A stretch of DNA of 45,205 bases from the NCBI RefSeq assembly GCF_947632445.1, contig NZ_CANRPM010000018.1:1-45205 (forward strand), in the 5' to 3' direction. How positions within the stretch are numbered: position 1 is the stretch's first letter; each line of letters opens with the position of its first letter. The position numbers were made by a program, and so were the translations under genes. This document shows positions 1 to 11,600 of this stretch, piece after piece. The stretch comes from an uncultured Bacteroides sp. (GTDB lineage Bacteria; Bacteroidota; Bacteroidia; Bacteroidales; Bacteroidaceae). The notes beneath the pieces are model-generated. The model was given only the letters and a program-made list of their open reading frames with translations, was not told where the DNA came from and did not search any database.

Positions 1-141
1 CAACAGGGGAAAAACAACATGGGCAAACGTCTCTCGACGAGTGTATACTGTTGGACGCCCTAAATTGACCACTAACTTTTATGTGTGTGGAAGCACTTTT
101 TTAATGTCTTTCATAATTTATTATATTTAAATTTATTGCCT
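1..141 (+). other. 5' leader upstream of the SusC-like gene
   Basis: This leader precedes the SusC-like gene; the window begins inside it or inside the end of an upstream unit. I see no gene and no clear -7 box of the TAnnTTTG type. A GTG at 85 is in frame with the transporter, but the ATG at 142 is the better start because it places a signal peptide directly at the N-terminus. Confidence 0.3.
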
Positions 142-3100
142 ATGTTAAAGAGGATTAATTTTGTTAGTCTTGTATTGTTGGCAGGGAGTATGACAATCCC
201 TGTGAGTACAATGGCCGAAGTTGTACAGAACCAACAGAATGTTAGTGTATCCCAGCAAACAGGGAAAGTGATTGGTATTGTTGAAGATTCGTTCGGTCCA
301 GTGACTGGTGCTGCGGCGATTATCAAAGGTACCAGTAATGGTGGCGTGACCGATATCAATGGTAATTTTACCATAGAAGGTGTGAAGGATGGAGACATTA
401 TTCAGATTTCGTTTGTGGGCTATGTGTCTCAAGAGATTAAGTATGTAGGACAGTCTTTTATCAAAGTTATGTTGGTGGAAGATACACAGACGTTGGATGA
501 AGTCGTTGTGCTGGCTTATGGTGTCAAGCAAAAACGTGGAAAGTTGACAAATTCTGTATCGAGTGTTAGTGAAGAAACTTTAACCGTAGGTTCATATGGT
601 GATCCTGCTCAAGCGTTGGTTGGTGCCATTTCCGGTGTTAAAGTGAAACAGACCTCCGGTTTTGCCGGTTCTACTCCGTCTATAACGCTTCGTGGTGGTA
701 CAAGTTATAATGGTACAGGCAGCCCGCTTGTTGTGGTAGAGGTCAGATTCGTACAGACGGATTGAGTGATCTGAATTCAAACGACATTGAATCGATGGAA
801 GTGATGAAAGATGCCGGTGCAACAGCTATTTATGGTGCGCGTGCTGCGAATGGTGTTATTCTTGTAACTACCAAACAGGGAAAGCAGGGAAAGGCCCAGA
901 TAAACTTTAATATGAAAGTGGGTGCACAATACTATGTACCAACTTATGATATGATGGATGCGGAAGGTTACATTTATTGGTTGCGTAAAGCCTATGCCAA
1001 TACTCCTTGGTGTACGGCAACCGGTAACTTGACTTCAAGTTCCAGTAGTGTAGGAACCGGTGCTACAGAGCTTACTTCCAGCAGCGTTTATAATGTATTA
1101 GGTTATACAGGCTCGGAGTATCAACAGAATCTGATAAAAAATCATGGTTGGCAGGTGATGGACGATCCTGTAGGTGATGGACAGATTTTATTTAAGAATA
1201 CGGATGTAAGTAATTATAACATTAATACTCCCGCTGTTTCTCAGGAGTATAATCTCAGCTTCTCTGGTGGTAACGATCGTGGAAAGTATTATGCAGGTTT
1301 AGGTTATTATGATGCCGATGGTCTCAAAGTCAATAACTTCTATAAACGTTACTCGTTCTCGTTTACCGGATCTTATAAACTTGTCGACTGGTTGGAAGCA
1401 AGCTCTATTTTTAATTACAATCGGGCTAACTGGGAAGATGGTCCCGGCTTCCAAACGAATGACAGTTATTATTTCGGACGTGTCTTGAGTTCACCTCCTA
1501 CTATCCGTTTGGAAGATGAAGAGGGTAACTATTTGTTAGGCGCATCCCGATCGGACGGTAACTATCGGTACGAAGTGGATAAGTTTGAACGTGAATACCA
1601 GACGGATAAGTTCAATATGACACAAACTTTGGAAGCTAAACTTTTCAAAGGTCTCAGCCTTCGTGGAACCATGGCGTGGAGTTACAGTGAATACACAGAT
1701 GAAGGTTTCAACAAAGATTTTCACACCAATCAGGCGGGTACTGCTATGACTACAGATCGAGAGTCGTGGGCTACGTTCTATCGTTATTTCAACCAAACCT
1801 ATAGTTTAGTAGCAAATTATGACGGTAAGTTTGGTGATCATACCATCAATGCCATGGCTGGGACAGAATTTTGGGATAAACAGTATAAATCTATCTATGC
1901 GTATGGATATGGTGCTCCTACTGATGATTTCGGTGATTTGGGTTATACCTCTACTGAGGAAGGTAAGCGTGAGGTTGATACGTCGCATAATCGTGAACGT
2001 ATTATGTCTTTCTTTGGCCGTGTGCAATATGATTATCTGGAACGTTACATTCTGGCTTTTACTTTCCGTGAGGATGGTTACTCCCGCCTGATCAACAATC
2101 GTTGGGGATTCTTTCCCGGTGTGTCAGCCGGTTGGGTATTTTCCGAAGAAGATTTCTATTCTCCACTGAAGGGGATTGTGAATTATGGAAAGTTACGTGC
2201 CAGCTATGGGGTAAATGGCAGCATCGATACTAATTATATTGGCATTTATACATTGCATGGTGCTTATAGTTCATCTACGTATAACGGGAATACGGGTTTC
2301 CGTCTGACAACCTTGTCTAATCCTGATCTTCGCTGGGAAAAGACACGTACTGCAGAAATTGGTCTTGACTTAGGCTTCCTGAATAACCGTTTTACGCTCG
2401 GTTTTACGTTTTATGACCGTCTGACATCGGACAAGTATGCATCACTTGTGCTGCCTTCGACGACGGGGTGGAGTTCCATTACGAACAATAATGGTAAGTT
2501 CCGTAATCGTGGTATTGAAATTGATATCAATGCAAACCTGCTCAAGATGAAAGACTTTAGCTGGACGTTGGGTGCCAATATCTCTTATAATAAAAACACA
2601 GTAGTGGAACTTCCTTATAACGGTTTGGACAAGAATCGTCAGGGAGGTACAGAAATCTATACAGGGAACGGTAACGAGACATATTATGTAGGTGGTTTAC
2701 AGGAAGGTGTAACTCCGTACGATGTGATTGTAGGCTACGGGGTAGACAAGATGGTTCGTTCGGAGAGTGATTTGGTAGATGGTTATTGCGATATGTCTCA
2801 AAGCATTGCTGTTTACTATGGCGATAAAGGGTATCAGAAACTACAGGATGTGGGCTGGACTGGTAAGGCATATGAATTGGAATGTGGTGACCTGATGTTC
2901 GAGGATATCAATGGTGACGGTATCATTGATTCATATGACCGGAAAGTACTGGGTACTAATACTCCGAAATGGAATGGCGGTTTGAATACCACGTTTACTT
3001 GGAAAGGTTTGTCTCTTTATTTACGTACAGATTTTGGTTTAGGTTTTACTACTTATGATGGTTTGAAACAATGGATTGATGGCTGTGGACAAGGTGCCTA

Positions 3101-3470
3101 TAGCATGACAACTGATATTTGGGATTCTTGGACTCCTGAGAACCCGAATGCTAAATATCCTCGCTATGTATGGGCCGATCAGTTGGGAAAGAATAACTAT
3201 ATCCGTACATCCGAGTTTTGGGCAACTAAAGGTAATTATTTGGCATTCCGTGAATTACAGCTATCTTATGATTTGCCGAAGAGTTTTTGCAGTAAATTTC
3301 GTTGTGAAGGTTTGAGACTATCGGTTACAGGGCAGAATTTGGGGTATTGGACTAGTAGTGCTTCTGCCATTCCTGACTATACCCAATATACAGATGGAAA
3401 TACAGCTGGGTGGGGAGGTACTTATGCTTTGCCCCGTACAGTTCTTTTCGGACTTGACATTACATTCTAA
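142..3470 (+). pseudogene. SusC/RagA-family TonB-dependent outer-membrane transporter, frameshifted
   Basis: This encodes a SusC-type TonB-dependent porin that would import glycan fragments together with the SusD lipoprotein just downstream. The first frame (142-765) carries a signal peptide, a carboxypeptidase-regulatory-like domain (about residues 40-110) and the start of the plug domain up to the run PLVVV. The second frame (from 741 to 3470) continues with the rest of the plug (SDLNSNDIESMEVMKDAGA, then AIYGARAANGVILVTTKQG) and a complete barrel ending in the aromatic residues DITF. The break lies at 740/741, where GTA GA is followed by GGT CAG. One missing base, probably the T of GAT in the conserved VVVDG motif, restores a single protein of about 1,110 residues. 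Everything else looks intact, so it is either a recent inactivation or a sequencing error. The substrate is inferred from neighbours as sialylated glycans, a NanO-like role. Confidence 0.88.
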
Positions 3471-3484
3471 CCTTTTTAATATAC

Positions 3485-5206
3485 ATGAATATGAGAAAAA
3501 ATAAATTATATACCTTTGTTTCTGCTACCCTTGTGGCCGCAGGTATGGGGATGTCATCGTGCTCGGATTGGTTGGATCTTTCCCCTATTGACTATTATGG
3601 TGCTGGTAATTTCTGGCAGACGGAATCACAAGCTATCGGTAACTTGAATGCACAGATGTCTCAATTGCGTGGTTTTAATTTTCAGATTAATATTACCTAC
3701 GGTGAAATCCGTGGCGGTGCTTATACCCGGCAGACCGGTGGAAGTGATGGTGCCAGCCTTTCGGCTCAATATCTTCGTGATCAAAACTTGTCACAGACTA
3801 ACTATGGAGTTTCTAATTTCGGAGGGTATTGGGGACTGATTTCTGCCGCCAATCTTTTTATCTATAATGTGGAGAATGCTACCTATTTCTCCAGCGAAGA
3901 TACCAAGAATTATTGTTTGGGTATGGTTTATGGTATGCGTGCTTATTATTATTTTCTGATGTATCGTGCTTATGGCGGTGTGCCTTTGCGTTTGACACCT
4001 GACGTAGAGAATGGCAACTATGACCAGTCTACTCTCTATATGGGGCGTGCCAAGGCTTCGGAAACTTTAGCTCAGATTAAGGCAGACATAGCCAAGTCGT
4101 TGGAATACTTCGGCAATCAGACTTCTTTCAACTTCAATGGAGACAGCAAGAATGCCAAATATTATTGGTCAAAGGCTGCTACCGAGATGTTGGCCGGTGA
4201 GGTTTACTTGTGGAGTGCTAAGGTGGCTACCGGTGATCAGGACATTATTCCAGGTGATTTGGCAATAGCTAAGACGTATTTCCAGAATGTAGTAAACAAC
4301 TATGGGTTATCGCTGCAAGATGAATTTGCCGATGTGTTCAACGTAGATAATGAACAAAACTCGGAGATTATTTTAGCTTTCGATGCAGATGAGACTGAAG
4401 TGACAAACGGTATTCCTTCCAGTTATGTATATGGAATCGTGACCGGATATACCATTGGCGCTGCTTATGATAGTGAAGGAAACTTGTGGGATAACCCGCT
4501 GACTGTCGCATCGTCTGTAAGTCGCTATCAGTTTACCAACGCCTTGTGGTATCAGTACGATGCCGAAGATACCCGTCGTGATGCTACGTTTATTGCTTCC
4601 TGGCACGATCAGGCCGTTACGCAGTTACGGGGAACTTTTGTTTGCAAGAATTTGGGCTCCATTCGTGAAAGTACCGGTTATCGTTGCTACAACGGCGACC
4701 AGCCTTTATATCGTTTGCCGTTGGCATATCTCTCTTTGGCAGAAATTGCCAATATGGAAGGAGATAATACGAATGTGGAAAGATATGTCAATCTAATTCG
4801 TGAACGTGCTTACGGTGATAATTGGGATCCGGCTGCTTATGGCTACACGGCTGGCTCGTTTGTAGAAAACGAAGTGGCTATTCTTCACGAGAAAGATAAG
4901 GAATTTGTTCAAGAAGGCCAGCGTTGGTATGATGTACGCCGTATGTCGGTAAGTGCAAATTGTGGTGAGCTGGATCATTTGGTGTTCCATGAAGAAGGTC
5001 ACGTGGCTTACGGATTGGAAATCACAGAGAATATGAAAGAACTTAGCCCCAACAAATGGGAAGTATCAACACCGCCCGAAATTGTGGTAGAACCAATCCT
5101 TTCGGAAGATTTGGCCTACCGTGTACTTTGGCCGCTTAGTACTTCGGACTTGAGTAATGACCCCTTATTGGAACAGACTCCGGGTTACGAAATGAGTGGA
5201 GAATAA
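3485..5206 (+). CDS. SusD/RagB-family glycan-binding lipoprotein
   Basis: This is the surface lipoprotein that caps the SusC transporter and binds glycans. It starts 14 bases after the SusC stop, so the two are co-transcribed. The N-terminus has a lipoprotein signal with lipobox MSSC and the lipidated Cys at about residue 26, followed by the SusD-typical SDWLDLSP. The length of 573 residues fits the family. The N-terminal TPR-like part (for example YGMRAYYYFLMYRAYGGVPL) and the C-terminal RagB/SusD signature (FVQEGQRWYDVRRM) are both visible. ATG codons at 3485 and 3491 are both possible starts. A NanU-like sialic-acid-binding role is inferred from the downstream esterase and epimerase genes and is not shown by the sequence itself. 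A terminator hairpin follows at 5263. Confidence 0.93.
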   Translation: MNMRKNKLYTFVSATLVAAGMGMSSCSDWLDLSPIDYYGAGNFWQTESQAIGNLNAQMSQLRGFNFQINITYGEIRGGAYTRQTGGSDGASLSAQYLRDQNLSQTNYGVSNFGGYWGLISAANLFIYNVENATYFSSEDTKNYCLGMVYGMRAYYYFLMYRAYGGVPLRLTPDVENGNYDQSTLYMGRAKASETLAQIKADIAKSLEYFGNQTSFNFNGDSKNAKYYWSKAATEMLAGEVYLWSAKVATGDQDIIPGDLAIAKTYFQNVVNNYGLSLQDEFADVFNVDNEQNSEIILAFDADETEVTNGIPSSYVYGIVTGYTIGAAYDSEGNLWDNPLTVASSVSRYQFTNALWYQYDAEDTRRDATFIASWHDQAVTQLRGTFVCKNLGSIRESTGYRCYNGDQPLYRLPLAYLSLAEIANMEGDNTNVERYVNLIRERAYGDNWDPAAYGYTAGSFVENEVAILHEKDKEFVQEGQRWYDVRRMSVSANCGELDHLVFHEEGHVAYGLEITENMKELSPNKWEVSTPPEIVVEPILSEDLAYRVLWPLSTSDLSNDPLLEQTPGYEMSGE

Positions 5207-5262
5207 TTTGCACGAGTTTCATTTGACGGTATTGAATTTGTAGGATATAATCAACTTTATAG

Positions 5263-5309
5263 AATTGGAAGAATTAGATTTGCCATGATCTGTTCTTCCA
5301 ATTTTTATA
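5263..5309 (+). terminator. Rho-independent terminator after the SusD gene
   Basis: A perfect 11-bp stem (5263-5273 with 5293-5303, AATTGGAAGAA and its complement) encloses a 19-base loop and is followed by a T-rich run. It lies about 57 bases after the SusD stop and separates the transporter pair from the enzyme genes. Confidence 0.75.
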
Positions 5310-5754
5310 GAATGTCTTTTGTTGTAGATTGTTTTGGTATTTTAGGAGGAATGGGAATGTTGCAAAGCAGCAATTTTATGAATGAAGCGATTTAGACATC
5401 TCTTTTCTTAAACAGTTCATTAAAACAATATTGCAATAAAAGCTATGTAATTTTATGATTTCCAGTTCCTTGCGGCCGTCGTTTCAAAACGATTCAGAAT
5501 GGGTAATATTTGCCGAGAAAGTGTAATCAAAGAGATTTCCGCTCACCTTTCCTGCGCCAGCTATTATATGATGGAATACGGAACTGTATTTCAGAACCTT
5601 ACCACTAAACAACCCTTCTACGGGAAGTTATTTCCATTGACAGCCTGTCTTTAACTGATAAAGAATGGTTTTATGACTTCTATAAGGTTGCTTTTATTAT
5701 GACAAAACGATGTTTTGCTACGGATAAATGAGGTAGTATTTCATTTTTTTATTG
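5310..5754 (+). other. Gene-free stretch with a possible decayed small ORF
   Basis: No confident gene is present between the SusD terminator and the hexosaminidase promoter. A 51-codon ORF runs from ATG 5499 to TAA 5654. A second frame continues to a stop near 5731 with protein-like composition (IDSLSLTDKEWFYDFYKVAF). Joining the two frames near 5617 needs one base change. I do not recognise the product. It may be a remnant of a lost gene or coincidence. Confidence 0.25.
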
Positions 5755-5762
5755 TATCTTTG
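5755..5762 (+). promoter_or_regulatory. Bacteroides -7 box upstream of the hexosaminidase gene
   Basis: TATCTTTG matches the Bacteroides -7 consensus TAnnTTTG exactly. No convincing TTTG box was found at the usual distance upstream. If used, it gives a leader of about 125 bases to the GH20 gene and makes 5896-11826 a transcription unit separate from susCD. Confidence 0.4.
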
Positions 5763-5895
5763 TCCAACACAGCGTGCAGGGATTCTTTGTTATGGATAAG
5801 TTTGGTCATCCTACAAGATAATAAATAATTCTATTTGTACGTTGTTTACTGACATGGGGATTTATACAATTGAAATTGATAAATAATAATTGATT

Positions 5896-7908
5896 ATGTA
5901 TGGGAAAATAAATATTTGTTGGTTGCTTGGACTTTTTTGTACATTGTCACTATGGGCAAATGATAAGGATTATTTGCTCCCTAAGCCTCAGCAAGTCTTT
6001 TTTTATTCAAATTCTTTCCGAATAGACAAAGTGAAACTTGTTTCTTCGGTTCTTCGGGAGGAACTGGAAACTTTTGTTATCGAACAGGGAGGAATAATTG
6101 AGTCAACAGCCTCTTCTTCTATAGTGGTAACATTGTGTGACTCTCTATTTCAAGTTCCGGTTCATTCAGATGAAGCTTATCGGCTGAAGGTGGGCGTAAA
6201 ACGAATTGATATTGAAGCGACAGCCTCACGTGGAGTTTATATGGCTTTACAGACTTTACGTCAGTTGGTGGCTTATGACAGTGGTCGGGTGGTAATCAGA
6301 GGCTGTGAGATTTTGGACTGGCCGGCATTTCCTATTCGCGGGTTCATGCATGATGTGGGGCGTAGCTATCTGTCTCTTGAAGAATTGAAGCGGGAAATAG
6401 CCATCTTGTCAAGGTTTAAGATAAATACATTTCATTGGCATCTGACCGAAAATCAAGCCTGGCGATTGGAAAGTAAAATATTTCCTATGCTGAATGACAG
6501 TTCGAATATGACTCGAATGAAGGGGAAATATTATAAATTGGAAGAAGCTCGGGAACTCGTAGATTTTTGTAAAAAACATCATGTCTTGTTGATTCCTGAA
6601 ATTGATATGCCCGGACATAGTGATGCTTTCAGACGTACATTTCGTCATGATATGCAAAGCAGGGAGGGAAAACAGATCTTGAAATTGTTGTTAGATGAGA
6701 TTTGTGAAACATTCGATGTTCCTTATCTTCATATTGGAACTGACGAAGTGAAGTTTAAGGATAAGGATTTTGTTCCTGAAATGGTTAGTTATGTGCGTTC
6801 TAAAGGGAAAAAAGTAATTTCATGGAATCCAGGGTGGCAATATGGTTTAGGAGAAATAGATATGCTGCAACTTTGGGGATCGAGAGGAAAGGCGCTTGAA
6901 GGCGTTCCTTTTATAGATTCCCGTTTTCATTATTTAAATCATTATGATACTTTTGGCGATATTGTTGCTTTGTACAATAGCAGGGTTGGGACTGCCGGAC
7001 GAGGTGATAATGTGGCTGGAGTGATGATGTGTGTGTGGAATGATCGTTTGCTTGAAAACGAGATGGACATTCTGTTGGAAAATAATTTTTATCCCAATAT
7101 GTTGGCTGTTGCAGAGCGTTCATGGAGAGGGGGAGGAAGTGAATATTTCAATGGCAGGGGTATAATGCTTCCGATAGATAAGCAATCGGATATCTATCTT
7201 GATTTTGAAGATTTCGAACGTCGGATGCTTTGGCATAAAAAGAACACTTTTACCGGTTTTCCTTTTGCTTACGTTAAGCAGACGAACGTGCAGTGGAAGA
7301 TAACGGATGCCTTCCCAAACGAAGGTGACCTGAAACAAGTATTTCCTCCAGAAAAGGAACTAAAAGAAACGTATGTTTATGAAGGGAAATCATATAAAAC
7401 ATATGACGCCATAGGTGCAGGTATTTATCTTCGCCACGTTTGGGGAAAAATCGTGCCTGCTTTTTATCAGGATCCTCAAGAAAATCATACGGCCTATGCA
7501 TATACTTACGTTTATTCTCCCAAGAAACAAGAAGTCGGATTGTGGGCAGAATTTCAGAATTACAGCCGTTCGGAAATGGATCTGCCGCCTTTGCAAGGTA
7601 CATGGGACTATAAGGGAAGCCGCATTTGGATTAATGATAAAGAGATTCTACCTCCCACATGGACAGCTACTCATCGGGTAAAAGATAACGAAATACCTTT
7701 AGGTAACGAGAACTTCGTGTCCCGTCCCCCTATATTAGTAGGCCTGAACAAGGGATGGAATAAGGTCTTGTTAAAGTTGCCGATAGGGAAATTCAGTTCA
7801 AATGAGGTACGTTTGATTAAATGGATGTTTACCGTTGTATTTGTAACGCCAGATGGAACTGATGCTGTAGAAGGGTTGGTTTATGCACCTGAAAAACTGA
7901 AACAATAA
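5896..7908 (+). CDS. GH20 beta-N-acetylhexosaminidase
   Basis: This is a secreted or periplasmic exo-enzyme that removes terminal GlcNAc or GalNAc from glycans. The ATG at 5896 is chosen over an in-frame TTG at 5890. A signal peptide ends near WAND. A GH20b-like N-terminal domain (about residues 25-130) precedes the TIM-barrel, which opens with PIRGFMHDVGRSYLS and FHWHLTENQAWRLE. The catalytic Asp-Glu pair lies in HIGTDEV (about residues 283-284). After about residue 450 an extra beta-rich C-terminal region (IWINDKEILPPTW, LVGLNKGWNKVLLKL) resembles a carbohydrate-binding sandwich. It sits ahead of two esterase genes, fitting stepwise trimming of host mucin-type or glycolipid glycans. Confidence 0.92.
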   Translation: MYGKINICWLLGLFCTLSLWANDKDYLLPKPQQVFFYSNSFRIDKVKLVSSVLREELETFVIEQGGIIESTASSSIVVTLCDSLFQVPVHSDEAYRLKVGVKRIDIEATASRGVYMALQTLRQLVAYDSGRVVIRGCEILDWPAFPIRGFMHDVGRSYLSLEELKREIAILSRFKINTFHWHLTENQAWRLESKIFPMLNDSSNMTRMKGKYYKLEEARELVDFCKKHHVLLIPEIDMPGHSDAFRRTFRHDMQSREGKQILKLLLDEICETFDVPYLHIGTDEVKFKDKDFVPEMVSYVRSKGKKVISWNPGWQYGLGEIDMLQLWGSRGKALEGVPFIDSRFHYLNHYDTFGDIVALYNSRVGTAGRGDNVAGVMMCVWNDRLLENEMDILLENNFYPNMLAVAERSWRGGGSEYFNGRGIMLPIDKQSDIYLDFEDFERRMLWHKKNTFTGFPFAYVKQTNVQWKITDAFPNEGDLKQVFPPEKELKETYVYEGKSYKTYDAIGAGIYLRHVWGKIVPAFYQDPQENHTAYAYTYVYSPKKQEVGLWAEFQNYSRSEMDLPPLQGTWDYKGSRIWINDKEILPPTWTATHRVKDNEIPLGNENFVSRPPILVGLNKGWNKVLLKLPIGKFSSNEVRLIKWMFTVVFVTPDGTDAVEGLVYAPEKLKQ

Positions 7909-8023
7909 CGATAATCGGGAAGATGCAGCTTAGTCTTGGTCGTTAGGAAAACGTTGCTATGTTGATGCTGACTACATAAATTTTCAGACTTTAATTTGTT
8001 GTATAATAAAAAAGAATAAGATT

Positions 8024-8692
8024 ATGAGAACAGTTATTTTTGTTATTGTGACATGTGCATTGTTCTTGTTGCCAATAGAGGCTCAAGAAAACAAGTATTC
8101 CACATTTTACTATCAGCGTGCGACTCTTTTTGAAGAGCTTCCTGTGACACCGGATGATATTATTTTCCTTGGGAACAGTATTACCAACGGGGCTGAATGG
8201 GCAGAATTGCTGGACAATAGCCATGTAAAGAACAGAGGTATTAGTGGAGATGTTTGTATGGGAGTTTACGACCGTCTGTCTCCTATCTTGAGAGGAAAAC
8301 CGGCTAAAATCTTTTTAATGATTGGAATAAATGATGTCAGTGCCGGACTGCCTGCCGATACGATAGTGGGGCGAATAGAGAAGATCGTACAAAAAATAAG
8401 ATGTGACTCCCCCACAACCAAGCTCTATTTGCAGAGCTTGTTGCCAGTGACCGATTATTATAAGAAATTTGGCAGCCACACTTCACACCCGGAAATCGTT
8501 CCGATCATAAATGCCGGGATAAAGGAGATAGCGGATAGAGAAGGAGTGGTTTACATTGACCTATATAACGGTTTTGTGGATAGTGAGACAGGAAAGATGA
8601 AAATAGAATATACCAATGACGGTTTGCATCTGTTGGGTAAAGGTTATCTGAAATGGGTAGAAATAATAAAACCTTATTTAGGAAGGAAATGA
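8024..8692 (+). CDS. SGNH/GDSL-family esterase, probable sialate or carbohydrate O-acetylesterase
   Basis: This 222-residue secreted protein has a signal peptide (cleavage near EAQE) and the SGNH blocks in order: GNSIT with the nucleophile Ser at about 52, GISGD at about 72, GIND at 101-104, and DGLHL with Asp199 and His202. The family hydrolyses ester groups such as O-acetyl groups on sugars. The gene overlaps the next one by an ATGA junction, indicating translational coupling. Pairing with a sialate O-acetylesterase suggests removal of acetyl groups that block sialidases or hexosaminidases. The exact ester substrate cannot be read from the sequence. Confidence 0.87.
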   Translation: MRTVIFVIVTCALFLLPIEAQENKYSTFYYQRATLFEELPVTPDDIIFLGNSITNGAEWAELLDNSHVKNRGISGDVCMGVYDRLSPILRGKPAKIFLMIGINDVSAGLPADTIVGRIEKIVQKIRCDSPTTKLYLQSLLPVTDYYKKFGSHTSHPEIVPIINAGIKEIADREGVVYIDLYNGFVDSETGKMKIEYTNDGLHLLGKGYLKWVEIIKPYLGRK

Positions 8693-11600
8693 AGAAACTT
8701 ATTGGATGTCTTTTATTATGGGTAATCCTACAGACAAATATTCCAATTATCGGGAAAACGGTTAGGGTTGCTTGCGTAGGGAATAGCATTACGTATGGAA
8801 TGACATTGCCTTTGCGTGACGAACAAGCTTATCCGGTTTGTTTACAGCGGATGTTGGGTGATGCTTATGAAGTAAGAAATTTTGGTAAATCAGGAACTAC
8901 GCTGTTGTCAAAGGGGCACAATCCCTATATCCGTACTTCAGAATACAAGGATGCACTGGACTTTGCAGCGGACATTGTACTGATACATTTGGGAATTAAT
9001 GATACCGATCCGCGAAACTGGCCTAATTACAAAGATGATTTTGTTAGTGATTATGTAGATCTCATCAATTCATTCAGAAGGGTCAATCCGAATTGTAGGG
9101 TAATTGTAGCACGTTTAACGCCGATTACTGTATATCATCCACGTTTTGTATCTGGAACACGGGATTGGCGTACATCCATTCAGTATTTGATTGAAACGGT
9201 GGTACGTGTGACTGGAGTGGAACATGTGGATTTTGAGAAACCCCTATATGCATATCCACATTTGTTACCTGATGCAATACACCCTAATCCTGAGGGCGCC
9301 GAAAAATTGGCTTATGCTGCATATTCGGCAATAACGGGAGATTTCGGGGGGCTGCGTATGCCGGATATCTATACGGATAATATGGTCTTGCAACGGGAAG
9401 TAGAATTGAAAATCGTAGGAAAGGCCAATGCGGATGATAAAATAACAGTGACGATAGGGAAACAATCGCATACGGCTATAACTGGGAGTGACGGGTATTG
9501 GGAGGTACAATTGTCTCCTTTGAAAGCAGGAGGACCGTATACATTGGTTGTTACAGATGGGAAGAAGTGTCTGCGTTATGAGAATGTGCTTGTAGGAGAA
9601 GTTTGGCTTTGTTCGGGGCAATCGAATATGGAATTTATGATGCAATCGGCTAGTACCGCTTCTACAGATATTCCAGATTCCTATTGTAACGAAATCCGCT
9701 TGTTTAATCAAACGGCACGTTGGAAAACCAATGCAGTAAAATGGAGTGAGCATGCATTGGATTCGATAAATAAATTACAATATTATAAAGATGCTTGCTG
9801 GGAGGTAGCTGCCCCGGAAACGGTGGAAAAATTTTCTGCAGTGGCCTATTATTTTGGGAAAATGCTCCAGGATAGTTTGAAAGTACCTGTTGGATTGATT
9901 TGTAATGCTGTTGGCGGATCGCCTACTGAGTCATGGATTGACCGCCAGACATTGGAAAAACACTTCCCGGATATTATGAGAAATTGGCGTACTAATGATT
10001 TTATACAGCCTTGGGTACGTGAGCGGGCTTCGTTGAATGTCAGTTTGTCAACAAATAAATTGCAACGTCATCCTTATGAGCCTTGTTATTTGTACGAAGC
10101 TGGGATTCAACCATTGGAACACTTTCCTCTGAGGGGAGTTATCTGGTATCAAGGGGAATCGAATGCACATAACGTGGAAGCTCATGAACGCTTGTTTACT
10201 TTGTTGATAGATAGTTGGCGAAAGAATTGGAATAATAGGAATTTACCGTTTTATTATGTACAGCTTTCCAGTTTGAATCGCCCTTCTTGGCCATCTTTTC
10301 GTGACAGTCAGCGCCGATTGATGGACAAAATTCCCAATGTTGCGATGGTTGTTAGCAGTGATAAAGGTGATTCCTTGGATGTACATCCTAGGGATAAGAA
10401 GCCTGTGGGGGAACGGTTGGCACGTTGGGCGTTATATCAGACATATCGTTGGAGGCATATTGTTCCTTCTGGCCCATTGTTTAAATCTGTTAGATTTAAT
10501 GGACAAACGGTGGAAGTCCTTTTTGATCATGGGAAAGATATGCATGGTGCAGGCAATACTCCTATTACATCTTTTGAATTGGCTGAATTTGAAGGTCTTT
10601 ATAAACCGGCTATGGTGAAAGTTGTTGGTGATACCTTAAAAGTTTTCAGTGAGGAAATCATGCATCCACGTCATATACGTTATGCTTGGCAGCCTTTTAC
10701 GCGTGCTAATCTGGTGAATAGTGAGGAGCTTCCTGCATCTACCTTTTGTGCCCATGCGCCTGCTTTATCAGAAGCCCTCAGCTTGCATCTGATGTCTGTT
10801 TCTCCTCTAAAGAATAAGGCCTTTGCAAAAGGCGTATCAGCACCTTTTGCCGGATGTATAGGTGATGATTTGGTGATAGCCGGTGGGTGTAATTTCCCTG
10901 ATGTTCCGGCAGAAAAAGGTGGGGCTAAAGTATTTTATAAGGATGTTTATGCGGCAACGATTGAGGCCGATTCTTTGTTGTCTTGGAAAAAAGTGGGAGA
11001 GCTCCTGCAACCTGTGGCTTACGGTTTTTCTGTCTCGACTCCTGATGGCATTGTTTGTGTGGGTGGAATGAATGAGGATGGAGCAATGGAAAAAGTTTTC
11101 CGTTTGTCAATGGTAAATGGGAAGCTGAAAATGGAAAATTTGCCCTCTTTGCCTTCTGCTTTGGATAATATGTCCGGTTGTCTTGTCAATAACAGTTTAT
11201 TTGTTGTAGGAGGAAATAAGGACGGGCAGGCATCCAATGCTTTTTTTCGTTTGGACTTGGATAATCTTTCTGAGGGATGGGTTGAACTTCTTTCATTTCC
11301 TGGGAAACCCCGTATTCAGCCGGTGTGCGCAGCTCAACAAGACGAGACAGGTGAAATGGCTATATATATGTGGGGTGGATTTTCTATTTCTACTTCGGAA
11401 GTGGAGGCTTCATTGTCGACAGATGGATATAAATATCTGTTGGAGAAAAATACATGGGTACCTTTGTCTTCTCCTCAGGATAGTCACAATGAGGCTGTTT
11501 CGTTGGGCGGTGGTGCGGCAGTCTCAGTTGGTGATAGTTTGTTCCTTTGTATGGGAGGGGTGAATAAAGATGTGTTTTTACAGGCTTTGCGTCGGCCGGA

